This document shows positions 6,620 to 9,035 of a stretch of DNA of 9,035 bases, piece by piece (positions within the stretch are counted from its first letter, which is position 1; the number at the start of each line of letters is the position of its first letter). Source of the DNA: Planctomycetota bacterium (GTDB taxonomy: Bacteria; Planctomycetota; JAMOSO01); contig JAMOSO010000036.1 in assembly GCA_027063065.1 (NCBI GenBank), positions 1 through 9,035 of the forward strand. The letters run 5' to 3'. Position numbers and translations under genes: made by a program. Below the pieces are notes generated by a model. That model did no database searches, was not told where the DNA came from, and was given only the letters and a program-made list of their open reading frames with translations.

Positions 6620-7540
6620 ATGGCTAATAAATTTCCCTTATTGTACTGCGCAGGGTTAGTCCCTTTAAAATCCCATTATCATAATAAAAAATTAGTAGTA
6701 GAAGCAGGAAAAGTCATATCGCAGGACATTATTGATTCTAATAAAAAAATAGCCGAGGAATTTATCATAACCCTAAGACACAATTCAAATAACAATCAAA
6801 TTGTGGCGCGCAATACAAAAAATTACAATCAAAAACAAAAAGATTTAGCCTTAGAAAATATGACCAGACACTATGAACCAGACACTTTGATTTTTTCTCA
6901 AGGCGATAAGTCTTCTGAACTGTATATTTTACTTAAAGGTGAAGTTGAAGTTCTTATCAACAATAATGTGATGGCAAGTATTGATAAATCGGGGACATAT
7001 TTTGGCGAAATGGCAACCTTGCGCGGAGAGGTACGTTCGGCGGGTATTCGCACAAAAACCGATTGTGATTTTTATGTTATTCCCGGTTCGATATTTCCCC
7101 AAGTGTTAAAAGCAAACCCTGAAATGAACCTTAAAATAGCAGAATCTCTTGCGGAAAGATTAGCTCTTACTAGCATAGATTTACAAAAGACCCAAGAAGA
7201 GAATCTTCAATTAAGCACAAATAATCAACTGCTTAAAGACAAGTTAGCTAAATATAAATCCAATTTAGATAAAGCAAAAATAGATATACGCAAATATAAA
7301 AACGCCGCCAAAACATTGTATGCTAACACATCTAAAGAATATAATAATGTATTACAGCTGATTACAACTGTTGCCCAAAACAGCGAGCACCAATATACAA
7401 GTGAAATTTTAACTGACATTTACAATTATATGCTACAAAATAGTCATATGCCCGAGCTAGGTAAGCAAGGACGCATAAAAAAATCTAAACTATCTAAAAA
7501 CCTAACAAATTTAACCAGCAATGATTTCAATCCACGATAG
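6620..7540 (+). CDS. Cyclic-nucleotide-binding domain protein with C-terminal coiled coil, no DNA-binding domain
   Basis: A 306-residue protein with one recognisable domain, a cyclic-nucleotide-binding (CRP-type) beta-barrel at about residues 78-185. It has FSQGDKSSELYILLKGEVEV (92-111) and the phosphate-binding cassette FGEMATLRGEVRSAG (128-142), whose E130, R139 and S140 correspond to the ligand-contacting Glu, Arg and Ser of CRP, so it may still bind cAMP or a related nucleotide. Residues 185-240 look like a charged coiled coil (LQKTQEENLQLSTNNQLLKDKL onward). No CRP helix-turn-helix follows; the C-terminus is a basic tail (GRIKKSKLSKN, 284-294). The first 75 residues resemble nothing I recognise. 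It has no Shine-Dalgarno sequence and a -10 box six bases from ATG. It lies 68 bp after hrpB, and its last 20 bases overlap the RlmN-like gene. The role is unknown: a scaffold or localisation sensor rather than a transcription factor is the best guess. Confidence 0.8.
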   Translation: MANKFPLLYCAGLVPLKSHYHNKKLVVEAGKVISQDIIDSNKKIAEEFIITLRHNSNNNQIVARNTKNYNQKQKDLALENMTRHYEPDTLIFSQGDKSSELYILLKGEVEVLINNNVMASIDKSGTYFGEMATLRGEVRSAGIRTKTDCDFYVIPGSIFPQVLKANPEMNLKIAESLAERLALTSIDLQKTQEENLQLSTNNQLLKDKLAKYKSNLDKAKIDIRKYKNAAKTLYANTSKEYNNVLQLITTVAQNSEHQYTSEILTDIYNYMLQNSHMPELGKQGRIKKSKLSKNLTNLTSNDFNPR

Positions 7541-8540
7541 TAATTTAGTCAAACAATTTTTTATCAAAAACAAAATAGATATCAACTATTTAAGGCGTTT
7601 TAGAAATGCTTATTATAAAAAATCATTACCTTTTAATGATTGTCTAACAGAAATACCTATTACAAAACAACAACTATTTAAAGCGACAATTCAAACTGAT
7701 TTTTTAAATTTAGTACATCGCAGTGATTCTAAAATAGATGGTTGTTCTAAATTAGTTTTTAAAACCAAAGCTGGACATCGCTTGGAAACAGTAATTTTAA
7801 GAATAGACTCTGGACGAACATCTCTTTGCATATCATCACAAATTGGCTGTGCGGTCAAATGCCATTTTTGTGCAACAGGAAATTTAAATACCGTTATTAA
7901 TTTGTCATATAATGAAATTATTGATCAAATAATTTGCGCCAATGATATTTTACGCACCGAAGGCAGACAAGTACGCAATGTAGTATTTATGGGTATGGGC
8001 GAACCTATGCACAATTATACAAATTTAACCAAAGCTATTGATGTTTTAAAATCTGATAAACATTTCAAATTTACTACTAGACGTATTATTGTGTCTACTG
8101 TAGGCGTAATCGATAAAATGCTTAAATTTAATCAACAATACCCTGAAATAGGATTGGCTTTATCGCTACATTCTGCACTACAACACAAGCGTCAACAAAT
8201 AATCCCAATAGCAAACAAATATAACTTAGCCGATTTACATAAATGCTTATCCACTATTACCACCAAAAGTAAATCACCAATTATGCTTGAATATCTAATG
8301 TTACAAGATATAACTGACAGTCAAGAAGACTTAAATGCTTTGCTAAAATTTTGCAAAAATCTAAATGTACATATCAATTTAATCCCATACAATACCAATC
8401 CGCAAGCACCAACATTTTTATCTAGCAATCAAGAAACTATCCAATATTTTGCCGATACATTAAAAAACGCAGGGCTTAAAACCACCCTACGTTATTCATT
8501 GGGTAGCGACATAGAAGCCGCTTGTGGGCAATTAGTTTAA
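7521..8540 (+). CDS. rlmN: Radical SAM 23S rRNA adenine-C2 methyltransferase, RlmN/Cfr family
   Basis: A 339-residue radical SAM methylase. The cluster motif C-x3-C-x2-C is C110, C114 and C117 (GCAVKCHFCATG). The two methyl-carrying cysteines are present: C103 (SLCISSQ), and C335 near the end (SDIEAACGQLV). MGMGEPMHN (157-165) is the SAM-binding GGE-type motif, with SLHSA (215-219) and NLIPYN (286-291) further along. Known members methylate C2 of A2503 in 23S rRNA and, for RlmN, also A37 of some tRNAs. Several stretches (GSDIEAACGQL, TTRRIIVSTVGV, the long R-S-E-rich segment LRTEGRQVRNVVFMGMGE) differ from E. coli-type RlmN and resemble an alternative RlmN/Cfr subgroup, so whether it methylates C2 or C8 is not settled. 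The ATG at 7521 lies 20 bases inside the preceding gene, with no clear Shine-Dalgarno sequence, suggesting translational coupling. Its 3' end overlaps proS by 9 bases. Confidence 0.88.
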   Translation: MISIHDSNLVKQFFIKNKIDINYLRRFRNAYYKKSLPFNDCLTEIPITKQQLFKATIQTDFLNLVHRSDSKIDGCSKLVFKTKAGHRLETVILRIDSGRTSLCISSQIGCAVKCHFCATGNLNTVINLSYNEIIDQIICANDILRTEGRQVRNVVFMGMGEPMHNYTNLTKAIDVLKSDKHFKFTTRRIIVSTVGVIDKMLKFNQQYPEIGLALSLHSALQHKRQQIIPIANKYNLADLHKCLSTITTKSKSPIMLEYLMLQDITDSQEDLNALLKFCKNLNVHINLIPYNTNPQAPTFLSSNQETIQYFADTLKNAGLKTTLRYSLGSDIEAACGQLV

Positions 8541-9035
8541 AGCTGTCAAAACAGTTTCCAATGCTGTATCCATTGCAATACGCTTAGAAGAACCATCTTT
8601 GCGTATGGCCAATTCAAATTCTCCATCTGCCAAACTTTTGCCACCGATATTAACCCTGATAGGCACACCAATTAAATCGGCATCTTTAAATTTAAAACCA
8701 GGACGCATATCTCTATCGTCCCATAAAACCTCTACACCATTAGCTTGCAACTGCTCATATAATTTTAAAGACGCCTCTTTAGCTTTTTCATCTTTGATTT
8801 TTAAAGTTGTAATCACTACTTGAAAAGGTGCCAATGACAAAGGTAAAGATATGCCATTTTCATCACAACCATTTTCAATAGCGGCGGCCAATAAACGATT
8901 AACACCAATACCATAACAGCCCATAATTAATGGCTTGCTTTTACCTTGACTATCCAAAATATTGGCACCCATACTTTCAGAATACTTAGTACCTAATTGA
9001 AATATATGTCCCGCTTCAATACCCTTGATTAACTG
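8532..9035 (-). CDS. proS: Prolyl-tRNA synthetase, C-terminal part, runs off window
   Basis: The last 167 residues of a bacterial-type ProRS, which charges tRNA(Pro) with proline. The frame is open to the window edge and begins with KGIEAGHIFQLGTKYSES, the catalytic-core stretch before motif 3; class II motif 3 itself is GCYGIGVNR, at fragment residues 39-47. The anticodon-binding domain starts at APFQVVITT and includes GVEVLWDDRDMRPGFKFKDADLIGVP and the GGKSLADGEFEL segment. The protein ends ALETVLTALN, in line with full-length relatives, so the C-terminus is complete. An internal Met at 8972 is not the start: the conserved sequence continues upstream of it. The stop is within the rlmN 3' end, with TAA at 8534-8532 on the minus strand and the rlmN TAA at 8538-8540. 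The catalytic N-terminal half and any editing insertion lie beyond the window. Confidence 0.96.
   Translation of the reverse strand, partial: QLIKGIEAGHIFQLGTKYSESMGANILDSQGKSKPLIMGCYGIGVNRLLAAAIENGCDENGISLPLSLAPFQVVITTLKIKDEKAKEASLKLYEQLQANGVEVLWDDRDMRPGFKFKDADLIGVPIRVNIGGKSLADGEFELAIRKDGSSKRIAMDTALETVLTALN

Noticed and set aside
8599-8823. 74-codon plus-strand frame opposite proS
   Set aside because: Mirrors the anticodon-binding domain of proS, with no ribosome site or recognisable product.
1-9035. A defence island, CRISPR array, transposon or prophage module
   Set aside because: No transposase, integrase, spaced repeats, phage genes or defence-family genes were seen; the genes are chromosomal housekeeping or redox types.

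Overview
This is an AT-rich (roughly one-third G+C), gene-dense bacterial chromosomal segment with ten protein genes, two of them cut by the window edges. No RNA genes, mobile elements or CRISPR arrays are visible. The content (HrpB helicase, RlmN-type methylase, dTDP-rhamnose branch enzyme, exported DUF1499 protein) suggests a Gram-negative-type bacterium using the standard code: Trp is TGG and TGA is a stop. The phylum cannot be fixed from sequence reading alone. The RlmN-like protein and the PIN-PhoH protein remind me of homologues in the Planctomycetes/Verrucomicrobia/Lentisphaerae and Bdellovibrio-like groups, but this is an impression, not a result.

Layout. (1) 1-1343, minus strand: the N-terminal part of a PIN-PhoH (PhoH2/YlaK-type) protein with a good promoter, and upstream of it an exported DUF1499 protein whose 3' end lies inside a long imperfect hairpin. 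(2) 1477-2596, plus strand: a two-gene flavoprotein operon (nitroreductase plus an Isf-like iron-sulfur flavoprotein) behind an extended -10 promoter. (3) 2579-4027, minus strand: a cysC-rfbD pair, both with GTG starts and no gap between them; rfbD overlaps the end of the flavoprotein gene tail to tail. (4) 4071-8540, plus strand: hrpB, a cyclic-nucleotide-binding/coiled-coil protein, and an RlmN/Cfr-family radical SAM methylase that overlaps the preceding gene. (5) 8532-9035, minus strand: the C-terminal part of prolyl-tRNA synthetase, overlapping the methylase gene tail to tail.

The genes form several small units rather than one pathway: RNA metabolism and translation (PhoH2, HrpB, RlmN, ProS), flavin redox chemistry, and sulfate activation with deoxysugar synthesis that could serve a cell-surface polysaccharide. 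The most notable points are: two genes (hrpB and the cyclic-nucleotide gene) that each have a -10-like box exactly six bases before ATG and no Shine-Dalgarno sequence, suggesting leaderless mRNAs; a methylase with mixed RlmN/Cfr-like features paired with an HTH-less cyclic-nucleotide protein; and convergent gene pairs that overlap with no room for a terminator. I do not see a clear novel defence or mobile system here.
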